DNA from: Albugo candida | Taxonomy: Eukaryota > Oomycota > Peronosporomycetes > Albuginales | NCBI GenBank assembly: GCA_040437565.1 | Contig: JBDOQK010000008.1 | Coordinates: 496,001 to 560,000, forward strand | Length of the DNA stretch: 64,000 bases | Reading direction: 5' to 3' | Shown: one piece after another, positions 1-11,146 of the stretch | Position numbering within the stretch: position 1 is the first letter of the stretch | Layout: each line of letters opens with the position of its first letter | The notes under the pieces: generated by a model | What the model was told of the DNA's origin: nothing | Seen by the model: the letters and a program-made list of their open reading frames with translations, nothing else | The model's database searches: none | Translations under genes and position numbers: made by a program

Positions 1-666
1 TGAATGAATTAATAATTGCAGCCCATCTCGAAGGGTAGTATCCTGCATTACCATAGCATACACTTCTATGCGTATAGACTCTAACGTCCCCTGCATCATT
101 TACTTAAGCAGAAAGCGTACGAGATATGCCATAAAATGCTGTGCTTGTAGATTCGTTCAAGTTGCAAGAATTTTGTACAATCGTTGCGGGACGGACACTA
201 TCAAATCTGCTTTGAGATCACCCTGCAAACAGATCACCATTTCTACTGCTTCTAACGAGTTACTAGTCCGGCTGGTCGAATATGTCGTTAACTACCAGTG
301 TGGTGTCGCTGGAGAATACAGAACTTTATACAGAAGACGGGAATCGGTTGAATATGGGCCTCTTTCAGTTCATCGCGACCTTGAGAAAACACACTTCTAG
401 ATCAAACTGACAGTCCATAAACTCAGAACGCAGGACAGAGCTCTATCATGAGCACCTGCTTCCGTAGGTTACTACACACTTGATTCCTTTACAACTGCTC
501 AGTAGGGCGAAGAGTTGAGAATAGAACGGAAAAGAGATTTGTCCAGCGTCCAACCCACCCAGAGATGCACTCCCTGTGGCTGATCCTGCTAGTGATGAGC
601 TCGCGCGCGGAAGAAGATCATGCAGCTCATGAATAACGTAATTCAAAACCACATGCTTGCATTGTA
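1..666. other. Intergenic, no supported gene
   Basis: This stretch lies beyond the 3' end of the Sec15 gene. Two modest open frames are present (68-400 plus, 446-652 minus). Neither shows a recognisable domain or a coherent splice structure, so no gene is called. The 446-652 frame starts just past the Sec15 stop and may be 3' UTR. Confidence 0.5.
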
Positions 667-3600
667 CTATTTACGAAAAGACTTGACAACAGATCCAATG
701 ATACCTTTCCCTTTTTTTGCTCCATGATGTCCCGATCCACCCCAAAATCTATTCTTCGAGTCTTTCATCTTTTCACTGATTGAAGCAACATTATCCGGTG
801 ATAGCTGAGGAAAATTCTTCGAGGTTCCTCTGTGCGAAAATCAATCATATAAATGAGACGTAAATGGAAAAAAAAGTTGTACCGGGATTGTGGGTCCAGA
901 AATATCTCCAAGTTGCCTGAAATAAGCAAACCGATTATCTGACTCAACGCCGAAAAGCTCTCGCGCAAATGATGGATTTTTAATCCATCGATAAATTCCA
1001 ATAATGCATCTAAATTTCGCTTCAGATTCATTATCGCTGCAGGAGTTATCTTCTTGATGTTTGGACCATATAGAATTTGCTCCAGAGATTTGGAGATGTG
1101 GATGCATGAAGCGAAATGAACTGCTTCTCGGACTGAAGTTGGTAACTCAGAAAGCTGAGCAAAGGTGACTTGTAGATAGCTAATAAGATCCCACATTGCG
1201 GGGTCTGGTTGCACAGATGCTTCAGCAGGTGTCCAATTCATGTAGTAGAAGGAATTGACCAGCTCATCAATCTTTTTAATCTTAAAGCAAAATCAGTAAA
1301 GCAGTTTTTGAATCGGATGCCAGTAAGAAATAGTACCATCAGCTCACAAACCATATCTTGCGCTCTCGTCATTGTATTCTCAAACCTACAATAGATATGA
1401 AAATGCACTGTCGTTTGAAAGCGACTTTCTTACTGTTTCTTGGCACCCGCTTTACTCAGTGGCTTTGTAATGACGTCAGAATCCGCATTGTGCTTGACAT
1501 GTGTGTGATTTGTGACGCCAAACTTATACGTGCGAGACTCCCATGCGCCAGTCTGATGTCTGACAACATGATCGAATCGATCACATGCTACAGCAAGGTA
1601 GGAAGCATTGACTCCCATGACCACAACCTGCGAATACTCTTCATAAATGACTTGCGAGGAANNNNNNNNNNNNNNNNNNNNNNNNNNNNNNNNNNNNNNN
1701 NNNNNNNNNNNNNNNNNNNNNNNNNNNNNNNNNNNNNNNNNNNNNNNNNNNNNNNNNNNNNGGGTGCCAGAAAGAAATAGTACCATCAGCTCACAAACCA
1801 TATCTTGCGCTCTCGTCATTGTATTCTCAAACCTACAATAGATATAGAAATGCACTGACGTGTGAAAGCGCCTTTCTTACTGTTTCTTGGCACCCGCTTT
1901 ACTCAGTGGCTTTGTAATGACTTCAGAACCCGCATTGTGCTTGACATGTGTGTGATTTGTGACGCCAAACTTATACGTGCGAGACTCCCATGCGCCAGTT
2001 TGATGTCTGACAACATGATCGAATCGATTACATGCTACAGCCAGGTAGGAAGCATTGACTCCCATGACCACAACCTGCGAATACTCTTCATAAATGACTT
2101 GCGAGGAAGAAAGTCGAAAGAAGTACCATGGAAACTTGGAGATCGGAGCTGTCGTCTATCCAATTATTCAATATCTCATTCAAGTATCCCAGAGCTTCGA
2201 TCGTATCATCACGCACGGCGTCTCCCCAATCATTGATATTCAAGAACCTAAAACGCAATCAGGAAAGCCAAATCATCACCATTCCAGCTACCTCACACAC
2301 CTTTCATAATCAAACATCATTTGGATCAAGGTCTCTACTGATCGGCAGCTTTTTCGAACAATCTAGCACATGCAAGTTTCAAAGCATTACCTCGTTTATA
2401 ATGCGTGGGTACCTCGGTAAACGGCAGAGTGATAGAATTCTGGCTCAAGTCAAATTTTTTTAGCAGTGCTTCATTCCCGGAAATCCCACACAGGTCGAAC
2501 GTCTGAAAGGTAAAGGCTTCATATGTGCTCAACATGCAAAAGGTAAAATTTGGTGTACATCTTTAATCTCCGTCTTGCTGATGTGAACATGCGTAAAAGT
2601 GTCTTCTGAAAGGAACTGCCTCAGATTTCTTCCGACGCACACACGCACATTATACATTTTCCTTGAAAAGACATCGAAACCACTTACGCTTTGGTATCCG
2701 TCAGCAAAGAGTGCCGAAAATGAGGTCCAAGCTTGCGAAATGCATCAAATATCGATGTTGTGTTATATTGATGCAGTTCATCCCCAAGAGTGCGAGCACA
2801 CGTAATTGCATTCTGTTTCAGCTCCAGGATTGATTCAGGGCTTCTGGTCCTCAAAATGGAAGCAGTGACAATCCCACACATCGATTGAATTATGTGTTGG
2901 AATGTTCCGTTAATGTCTTTCTTGCTGAGAAGATCGCCTTGCGTGTACCTCCAAATAAAATGCTCGACGCAAAATGCCCCCGTGAATTTCTTAAGAAGTA
3001 TCTGATGCTGACCCATAAACTTTTCCGGTGTTATCATTGCAACATCGCCTGTCAGAAATGCCGGGAGCTGGAGCTGAGGCTACATGACATCAGAAGTACA
3101 TTATCACAAAGAGCTGGAAAGAATCGCATTGAAAAACAAATCCTACCAGACGATTGGCATTGTAATAGGTGGCAAGTTCGGATAGTTCGCCCATTTCCCG
3201 AAATACGTGAAGAGTGCGGAGAATGGGAGATATAATCTCAAGTGTTCGCTTCATATAGGCTTCGTGAACGCCATCACGAGTGAGTGGGACGTCTTTCTCT
3301 GCGATGGGGATCCCCCGTGTTGAAGAATTCTCGTATCTCTGTGCCGATCCGCTTATGAAACTGCCTAGCAAGTTTGTTTTCTCGAGTGGTTTAGACCTCG
3401 GGGAGAGCAAGAAGTTCTCTTGCTTCGTGATTATGCTGCTACCCTCGTTCTTGCCACGATTCTCAAGTATTTCTTCCTCGAATTGCTGCTCATACATTTG
3501 GTTTTCGGATCGATCGGTAGCTGCATCGCCAATCTCCTGAAAAGAACGCTTGTATCAGACGGAATCCAGCATGGATAGAGACATATAATACGAGAGAAGA

Positions 3601-4419
3601 AGCACGAATATGTTGTAGCCAACTCGATACGCTCTTTTTGGCTTCTTCCTTGATCTTATTAAGTGAAAGATCTATCCATCTATTCATTTGCTGAAGAAAT
3701 ACTTTTCCCTGCACAATCGTACATTTACAACCAAAACGAATAATTTTGAATCAACCTACCCGGAACGATGCGACCTCGATGCGTAGATCTTGTACAAGTT
3801 TGTATGCGTGGAATAATTTGCCTCCATTTATGTAGCTGTCAACTCGGGAAGCTAATCCAACCTGCGAGTATTCCAACAAACTTGAACTGCACATTTCAGA
3901 GATAAATTGTACTAACGATTCGTTGACACTGTGCGAGTTTATCGAGGGATTCATCAATATGTCGCTGCGTTTGTAAATGAGATTGTAGCGAGTCATCCGC
4001 TGCTAAAACAGGTTGAGTCGCATCTTTCAATTGCATTTGGAAGCTCAAAACGTTTTCCTAGCGACAATAGTGAGTTATCTGAATCTTTGATATGTCGCCG
4101 TTCGCACCTGAACTCGTATCATGTCCGACTTCATCCGTATGAGCTCTTCGATTGCATTCACAAAGTCTTGATGGTTTGTATCGCACACGTCACGTATTTC
4201 CGTTTCTTTGGCCAAAGCAAATGCTCGAAGATTTGCTACTCTTGCAAATGCGAGTGGTTCATTTCATCAATTTTCCACAAAATCATTTGATTTCTTCGTA
4301 CTTGAAAACTTGTTCTCGCAGTGTCGCTCAACGGCGACCTGAATACCGGTCGCAAGCTTTGTATGACATTGTGCAGTGTTTTCTACGAGCGCTCCCCACT
4401 TTGGCTCATCTTTAGACAT
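667..4419 (-). CDS. SEC15: Exocyst complex subunit Sec15/EXOC6
   Basis: Sec15 is the exocyst subunit that links Rab-marked secretory vesicles to the tethering complex at the plasma membrane. I read at least a dozen exons joined by short GT-AG introns, starting at the ATG at 4417-4419 (MSKDEPKWGALVEN). Family-typical blocks follow in order: an N-terminal helical part (GLASRVDSYINGGKLFHAYK near 3800-3870), the stretch around 2690-3040 (VEHFIWRYTQGDLL, then ILRTRSPESILELKQNAI), and the C-terminal Sec15 domain (LISYLQVTFAQLSELPTSVR near 1130-1190). The last exon, after an intron near 840-890, ends at the stop at 667-669 with a basic tail (GSVVKSFRK). Exon borders between about 1260 and 2330 are uncertain because a gap and a divergent contig overlap fall there. 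The family call is secure; total length (roughly 780 aa) is an estimate. Confidence 0.9.
1315..2108. repeat. Assembly gap with divergent overlapping flanks
   Basis: 100 N at 1662-1761. The 347 bp left of the gap (1315-1661) align without indels to the 347 bp right of it (1762-2108), with about twelve substitutions. Both copies encode the same Sec15 segment. The other overlaps in this window look exact, so this one may represent two haplotypes. Confidence 0.85.
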
Positions 4420-4765
4420 CGACTCTGTAACCTCTCAAAGAGACACAATCATGAACAGTATAATAAGACACAGCCAAAGCGCCACAAAATACATATAGGG
4501 CGACCGCTCTGACATCAAGTCACATAATTTGAATGTCTGCATACTCGGACATGTACTGACCATTTATGGAAAAATAAGAAATAATGCTGCGCAAAACTTT
4601 GAAATGTATTGACATGAATAAAAGCATCAAAAATGCAAGAGTGTTGAGTATCACCAATGTGCTCGAATGAAGCTTCTCCCGGAGACGTCATTGACGAAGA
4701 TGTTTCAATTGAGCAGAAACGAGGTTATCCGCATGTAATCCAACGCAACATGCATCCAAACGCGG
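4420..4765. other. Intergenic between Sec15 start and HSP70 end
   Basis: This stretch lies upstream of Sec15 and downstream of the HSP70 stop, both on the minus strand. It should hold the Sec15 promoter and the HSP70 3' UTR. I saw no further gene or clear motif. Confidence 0.5.
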
Positions 4766-6724
4766 CTAATCAACTTCTTCGACTCTAGGTCCGGATCCAG
4801 TATCTGCTGACGATCCAGCCATTCCACCGGCCATCCCACCGGGCATCCCACCAGGCATACCTGCTCCTCCAGTGGCGGATGAATACATTTTCTGCATAAT
4901 TGGATTTGCCACCGCTTCAAGATCTTTCTGCTTGTGCTCAAACTCTTCCTTCTCAGCTGACTGGTTTGCATCTAACCAGCTCACCACTTCCTTGACCTTG
5001 TTTTCAACGGTCGTCCGATCTTCGGGAGATATTTGATTTTTGATTTTTTCGTCGTCAAGTGTGCTTCTTAGGTTAAATGCGTAGTTTTCTAGTCCATTCT
5101 TTGCTTCAATTCGAATTCTGTTGGCTTCATCCTCCTTTTTATATTTCTCAGCTTCACTGACCATACGATCGATATCCGCTTGAGACAGCCGTCCTTTATC
5201 GTTTGTGATCGTAATCTTATTTTCCTTGTTGGTCGATTTCTCGATCGCACTTACATTCAAAATTCCATTGGCATCGATATCGAATGTGACTTCAATTTGA
5301 GGTACACCGCGCGGCATGGGCGGTATTCCGTCAAGATTGAACTTTCCGAGAAGGTTGTTGTCCCGAGTCATGGAGCGCTCTCCCTCAAATACTTGTATGC
5401 ATACACCTGGCTGGTTTTCTTGGTATGTTGAAAACATTTGAGACTTTTTCGTAGGTAGCGTGGTATTACGTGGGATCAGTGTGGTCATCACTCCACCCGC
5501 TGTCTCAAGTCCCAGCGACAGCGGAGCAACATCCAACAGTAATAGATCCTGCAGCTTTTCGGATTGCTCAGTTCCACTTAAAATGGCGGCTTGTACAGTT
5601 GCACCAAAAGCGACGGCTTCGTCCGGGTTTATCGACTTGCACAATTCCTTACCGTTGAAAAACTCAGACAATAGCTGTTGCACTTTAGGAATACGAGTCG
5701 AGCCACCCACGAGTACAACTTCGTGCACCTGACTTTTTGACAATTTAGAATCACGCAACACCTTCTCCACTGGTTCCATTGTTCGACGGAAGTAATCTGC
5801 ACATAAATCTTCGAATCGTGCCCTCGTGATTGTAGAATTGAAATCCACTCCCTCGAACAGCGAGTCAATTTCAATGTGTGCTTGAGCGGATGAAGAAAGG
5901 GTGCGCTTTGCTCGCTCACAAGCTGTGCGTAGACGGCGAAGTGCACGTTGATTTGTTGTAATATCCTTTCGATGCTTTCTGTTGAATTCGGCAACAAAAT
6001 GATCGACTAGTCGATTATCAAAATCTTCTCCGCCCAAATGTGTATCACCAGCGGTTGCTTTGACCTCAAAAATGCCTTCTTCGATTGTAAGTAGTGATAC
6101 ATCAAATGTGCCGCCACCAAGATCAAATATCAAAATATTTCGTTCGCCTCCCTTCCTGTCCAATCCATACGCGATAGCCGCTGCAGTTGGCTCATTAATT
6201 ATACGCAGCACATTTAACCCTGCAATCGCGCCTGCGTCCTTGGTCGCCTGACGCTGCGAGTCATTAAAGTATGCAGGTACAGTAATAACCGCGTTTTTGA
6301 CATCTTTACCGAGAAAAGCTTCGGCAATTTCTCTCATTTTGATTAAAACCATTGAAGATATCTCTTCCGGTCGAAAGGATTTTGTTTCACCTTTGTATTG
6401 GACGGTAATCATCGTCTTGTCTCCTTCACTAGAAGTAACTTTGAAAGGCCAATGTTTGATATCAGCTTGAACCACAGGATCACTACAACGTCGACCAATC
6501 AATCGTTTCGCGTCGAAAACAGTGTTTGTTGCATTCATAGCCACTTGGTTCTTCGCTGCGTCACCAATCAGTCTCTCCGTATCTGTAAAAGCGACATACG
6601 AAGGTGTCGTTCGATTTCCCTGATCATTCGCAATGATCTCGACTCGATCATTTTGCCACACACCAACGCATGAGTACGTTGTTCCAAGATCAATGCCTAC
6701 AGAAGGCCCAGAGACTTGCGCCAT
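4766..6724 (-). CDS. HSP70: Cytosolic heat-shock protein 70
   Basis: This is an ATP-dependent chaperone of the cytosol and nucleus, intronless, 652 aa, the usual length. The nucleotide-binding domain carries all three HSP70 signatures: IDLGTTYS at residues 11-18, the phosphate-loop block [14 protein letters not shown] near 200, and [16 protein letters not shown] near 340. The substrate-binding domain follows, then a helical lid and a Gly-Met-Pro rich tail ([13 protein letters not shown]). The protein ends in EEVD, the cytosolic TPR-co-chaperone docking signal, which excludes the ER, mitochondrial and plastid forms. The start is chosen because it places IDLGTTYS at the normal distance from the N-terminus. 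The missing introns and the heat-shock-type elements upstream suggest a stress-inducible copy. Confidence 0.99.
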   Translation of the reverse strand: MAQVSGPSVGIDLGTTYSCVGVWQNDRVEIIANDQGNRTTPSYVAFTDTERLIGDAAKNQVAMNATNTVFDAKRLIGRRCSDPVVQADIKHWPFKVTSSEGDKTMITVQYKGETKSFRPEEISSMVLIKMREIAEAFLGKDVKNAVITVPAYFNDSQRQATKDAGAIAGLNVLRIINEPTAAAIAYGLDRKGGERNILIFDLGGGTFDVSLLTIEEGIFEVKATAGDTHLGGEDFDNRLVDHFVAEFNRKHRKDITTNQRALRRLRTACERAKRTLSSSAQAHIEIDSLFEGVDFNSTITRARFEDLCADYFRRTMEPVEKVLRDSKLSKSQVHEVVLVGGSTRIPKVQQLLSEFFNGKELCKSINPDEAVAFGATVQAAILSGTEQSEKLQDLLLLDVAPLSLGLETAGGVMTTLIPRNTTLPTKKSQMFSTYQENQPGVCIQVFEGERSMTRDNNLLGKFNLDGIPPMPRGVPQIEVTFDIDANGILNVSAIEKSTNKENKITITNDKGRLSQADIDRMVSEAEKYKKEDEANRIRIEAKNGLENYAFNLRSTLDDEKIKNQISPEDRTTVENKVKEVVSWLDANQSAEKEEFEHKQKDLEAVANPIMQKMYSSATGGAGMPGGMPGGMAGGMAGSSADTGSGPRVEEVD

Positions 6725-6815
6725 ATGAAAGATTTCTTTTGTTGAAGTTGTTTCTTTTTTGCAAATTAAAAACTGATTTTAAAGACCAACTCTGTCTTTT
6801 TTGGAGTAGATTGTG

Positions 6816-6897
6816 ATTGGACAAAATTGCTACTGCAACTCGAAGGTTCTGGATCGCTTTCTGTTCTTCGAACAAAAGAATTTCGAAACGAATGTTC
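6816..6897 (-). promoter_or_regulatory. HSP70 promoter: heat-shock elements and CCAAT box
   Basis: Upstream of the HSP70 ATG (6724) there are two GAAnnTTC dyads of heat-shock-element type, at 6842-6849 and 6890-6897. Between them are further GAA/TTC pentamer-like units around 6861-6886. A CCAAT box in minus orientation lies at 6816-6820. They sit about 90-175 bp from the start codon, a plausible site for HSF control. Motif reading only. Confidence 0.6.
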
Positions 6898-7536
6898 TGT
6901 TTTCCATACAAGCATTTGAACAATCATTGGTTATAATTGTGATTTGGTTGGTCTAATATGCTGCCCGATCCACAAATTGATTGATTCATAGCATTTGATA
7001 GATACATACAGATGATCCATCGTCAATGCAATAACTGCGCAATGCTATCGAGAGTCAGTCTATGTAACAATATGTACAGCATCTGAGCATCTCAAGCAAA
7101 TTGGGATATGAAACAGGCACAATCTGTACCACATTGTATTTTTGAGTGCGGAATACTTATACGACAAAACAGAAACGCCTACCAAAAAAATAAGTTTTCA
7201 GGAGGCAGATAGCTTCATTAATAATCACAGGATAGTGATTCTAGCGGCATTTTGCTTCTTCGCATAAAANNNNNNNNNNNNNNNNNNNNNNNNNNNNNNN
7301 NNNNNNNNNNNNNNNNNNNNNNNNNNNNNNNNNNNNNNNNNNNNNNNNNNNNNNNNNNNNNNNNNNNNNATTCTAGCGGCATTTTGCTTCTTCGCATAAA
7401 ATATCTGTTTTGGCAGGCTAGTGCCATTGATATGATAACCCTCTCCACCCAAGTCGCAAATTCCAAGCATCTAAAAGCTACTTATCTTTAATTAGGACAC
7501 ACATCACATAATCGTAATTGATCAATTCCAAGCGGA
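6898..7536. other. Intergenic with assembly gap (32-bp overlap)
   Basis: This is the divergent spacer between HSP70 (-) and the SCP2-like gene (+). It contains 100 N at 7270-7369. The 32 bp left of the gap (7238-7269) recur at 7370-7401, so the gap is probably not real sequence. Short frames across it are artefacts. Confidence 0.7.
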
Positions 7537-9053
7537 ATGTCTACTAATCAAATAAGTCGCGAGGCAGAAATCGATGAGATCATGGATTTCCTACGCTTCA
7601 GTATCAAGCCAAATTCCTCATTTACTGGGACTATTTTATTCGAATTTAAGGATAACGACGGCAATCTATCCACAAATTACACCGTCTGCGTCACACCGTC
7701 AAAAGGTTTGTACCACTTGATATCTGAGGATATCTAATGGCTCACAACAGAATCCTGCAGACGTTCGTACTGAAAAAAATGCGAAATACATTGACAATAA
7801 AGACATCACTTGCAAAGTATCCTTATCCGTAGATGACTTTTTGTGGATTTACTCGGGTAAGGCTTCCGGCGGTGATATTGCCAAGCTATTCTATACTGGA
7901 AAATTGAGCGTAAGCGGGTTTGCGTTTCGGAAGGTGACAGCATTTGCATCCAGTTTTGATTTCGCACCACACATGTGGAATTCATTCTATAGTAGAAACA
8001 AACGACAAGAGGAAGAATCCATGCTCGCGACGGAAGAATTACAATCTGACCAGGTCTCTAATCATACAAACAGCACCACCAGCAGTCCATCACCACAACA
8101 ACGAGAAAAGGCTCAGCAACTAGTACAAATGCAATGGGAAGTATTTTTGCGTAATGTTTTTGGAATGAAACCGCACCTATGTCGCTCTATCACGCCGAAC
8201 TCATTGACCAAGCTCAGATCAAAGCCAATCAATAAGACATTACCAAATGGTGAATTCATGTATGAATTTGGCTCGGATGCCAGCGACTCTGACACTTCAG
8301 TCAGGGCGTTAGTACCCAACAAAACCTCAATAAACATTGTACCAGCAGAGTCAAGTAATGATAGTCTTGGCAACGTATTCCATAGTCTGATGCAATTGGA
8401 ACACGCTGAACGCTTCAAGTTGCCCACAAAAACCTCCATAGACTTTGCGCATTGTCGAAATCGAGTAGACATAACGGAAGCAGGAATGGCTCAATTAGAA
8501 AAGGCTTTGCTTGCATTGGGTCGAGATCGATCCGCTCGTAATCAGAAGCGGGCAAAGCACGTACCGGCACTTGAGCTTCTATTATGGGAGGTTCGAACAT
8601 ATACACAATAACCGCATACGATGTGACTCAAAGCTTCTTGTTTTATAGGTCCGAAATCAGACAGCAAATTGGATCAAATTGCTTCGAAAGAAGACACTTG
8701 GAAAGAAATCGGTCGATCAGCTTCCAAAACCGGATTTGGATCAATTTATGAATGTTAGTCAGCGCTATCAGTCAAGTTTGTTGGGCTCGAGTCGACACGA
8801 CATCGATAAAACGTCTTGTAACTGGACGACCAATTTAGTGAGCAGCAATCAGCTCAATATTGGAGACCTACTCAAAACATCCAATCAGCGACACAGGTTT
8901 GGGAAAAGAAGACTTGTAAACTCCAAGCAGCGCTTACGGCAGGAATTTGAATCAATCCAATTGTATCTGATTCAACATCATCATCACCAGGCTTCATTAC
9001 TCTCAGTGGCATTCTCAAATGATAATTATCTGATGCTACTTGATTATCTATAG
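7537..9053 (+). CDS. SCP2-like sterol-binding domain protein
   Basis: Three exons (7537-7705, 7761-8590, 8649-9053) keep phase and give 467 aa. Residues about 10-130 resemble the SCP2 lipid-binding fold: a strand-rich start, then CKVSLSVDDFLWIYSGKAS and a short segment ending FYTGKLSVSGFAFRKV, which match the usual order of that domain (acidic DF, a 'G-K' turn, then the sGklkv strand). The rest is a low-complexity Gln/Ser stretch and a long charged region with no domain I recognise, so the role of the C-terminal 330 residues is unknown. SCP2 domains bind sterols and acyl chains. I see no C-terminal peroxisomal SKL signal (the protein ends LLDYL). The family call is moderately firm; function is inferred. 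Confidence 0.75.
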
Positions 9054-9310
9054 CTTATCGAGCACTGTGCTGGTATTTCTAACTGATGCAAATGCAGTAA
9101 CTTTACAAGGTCGGATATTATTAAAGTCCACCAGATACGTTAAATGTGCAGCCACTTGACAATGTGTGTTAATTACAATCGATCTATCGTGTTGTTACAA
9201 GTGTTTTGGTGGTGCCAAAGTATATGCCCCGATCAAATCTCATTGGATAATTGTGAATATACCAAACACACATTGGCTATTACTCACACACGATCCGGTG
9301 TCATTCAATA

Positions 9311-10962
9311 ATGGAGCTGAACGCGTTTTCAAAGATGAAAGTCTGTTGCTCAGAGCTGTTTTTATAGATTGATATATATTCAATATCAACCAAACAATAT
9401 GTACATATACAGGTGAAAGAACTACAGGCAGCGTTAAAGGAACGCAATTTAGATCACAGAGGCAATAAGGTCGATAGTCACTTTATTTCGCGAATGGAAA
9501 TTCAATTTCATGTGTGTAGGCTGCGCTCGCCAAACGATTGATAGAACATGTAAAAGAAGAGTCAGAGGACGAAGAGGAGCCTCTTGTCGTCGAGGATACC
9601 GCTGCGGACGACTCAATAGCACAGGATCTCGTGAACTCTGTAAGAAAAGACTTTCATGAGAGCCACAGAATGAAAACTGGATCGGGTGTTATGTAGGAAG
9701 AAGCTCGAGACGAATTAATGGAAGAAAAAATGTCGTCGACCGAGCATAAAGGGAATGATTTAGCGGCATCTGAACGTAATGATAACTTTGATGGTGTTGG
9801 AGCTGCAGGTACAAAGACGTCATCAACCGTTTCTATTGATGTCGCGGATGCTAGCCAAAAGGCGACAAGCAAAGACAGCAAGAATCAGAAATGTGAGCAC
9901 TCTGATTCCTCAAGTTCTTCAAAATTGAAACATCTCGACAATCAAGAATCGGTAGCTACCGACTCACTTGATCAAAGCAAGATCGATATAAATGAGTCTC
10001 CAGAAAAATACTCACAAGTAAGCCGATCTGATATCACGCATTCGATACGGTCGCAAATGGATGTTTTGATCAGGAAAATACGCAAAGCGCACAGTTGACA
10101 AAATCGGGAGACGAAAATCGCTCCAAAGATCAACCTGCATCGTGAGTCTGATGTCACTTACCAACTGATCTCTCACGAATACGAAGTAGGGAACAAACCG
10201 CAACGTGTACGCTTCGAATCGACAATTTTCGTCGGCCGTTCACACTAAAGTCAGCAAAGGTGAGAGATTCAAACAAAGTCGATGAGAAGCACATAATTAC
10301 CGCTTGCATGCAGTCTTTGGTTCAAGAGTTTGATAACTACGTCGAAGATGGATTTTGGATGGATAGCATCAAAACGCACTGTTTTGTGACGTTTGCAACT
10401 TGCGAGGCGGTAGTCCATGAAGCTCTACAATTACAGCGATTCTCATGATGAATGTTATACAGGCGGAAAGAACCCGAGAGTACCTCGATGCCAAAATCTG
10501 GCCTCAAGAGAACGGAGTCGCACTCAGGGCCAGCTTCTCATCGCAGACAGCAGCAGAGGTACTCTCCTTCATAGAGAAGTAATGCACATTTTCACTGCTG
10601 CATTTGGCAGATTGCGAGTAAACTGGTCAAACCAGAGGCGACAATAAAGACCAACACTATCCATAGGTCGCATACAATGAAAAGAGATTCGTATTCAGAA
10701 AGAAAAAGAGGTGGGACGAGTTGCATAGTTCTGCTGATGAAAATCATGAACAACTCTGTCTACAGAACCTTTAGATTTGGATACTTTATTCATGAAAACT
10801 GAAGCAAAACCAGTGATATATTATCTCCCTACAAAGAGCCAACATGGACGTCTTCAAGAAGTATCTGCTAAGGAAAGACATACGAGAAAGCGTCCATTTT
10901 CAGGATCGTATGCCCGTCCACACGCACCCAAATTCCCCCGGTCAGGACCAAAGCGTTGGTGA
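9311..10962 (+). CDS. ACIN1: Acinus-like SAP-RRM protein of the ASAP/EJC complex
   Basis: Acinus joins RNPS1 and SAP18 in the ASAP complex at the exon junction complex and acts in splicing and mRNA quality control in the nucleus. Ten exons keep phase (9311-9340, 9413-9469, 9520-9639, 9697-10017, 10074-10141, 10190-10259, 10314-10409, 10463-10558, 10611-10710, 10766-10962) and encode 384 aa. Exons 1-3 form a SAP motif (KVKELQAALKERNL, then GNKAALAKRLIEHV). Next comes an acidic, Ser-rich linker, then the atypical RRM (TLRIDNFRRPFTL, FWMDSIKTHCFVTF, and a WPQENG turn). Near the end is the RSB motif that binds RNPS1/SAP18 (PLDLDTLFMKTEAKPVIYYL), followed by a basic tail. It is much shorter than animal Acinus but has every defining part in order. 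Introns are 48-72 nt. The first-exon ATG is my inference, chosen because it completes the SAP helix. Confidence 0.9.
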
Positions 10963-11146
10963 TCAATAAGCTGTCAATACACGCAATTGATCAAACTCTC
11001 CATCTTCCATACTCCTCATGACTCTGCCATAAAGCCGCATGGCGCTCCTCACTCATACACCATATCGATAACAGCGAATGCTGTCGGTTGTTTCTAAAAG
11101 CCCAGGCGACCCTGGCTGATGATATTTTTAGGCTCATCTGAAGAGC

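Noticed and set aside
68-400. 110-codon plus-strand frame
   Set aside because: Biased, basic composition, no domain, no supporting splice sites; likely chance.
446-652. 68-codon minus-strand frame
   Set aside because: Directly follows the Sec15 stop on the same strand; likely 3' UTR.
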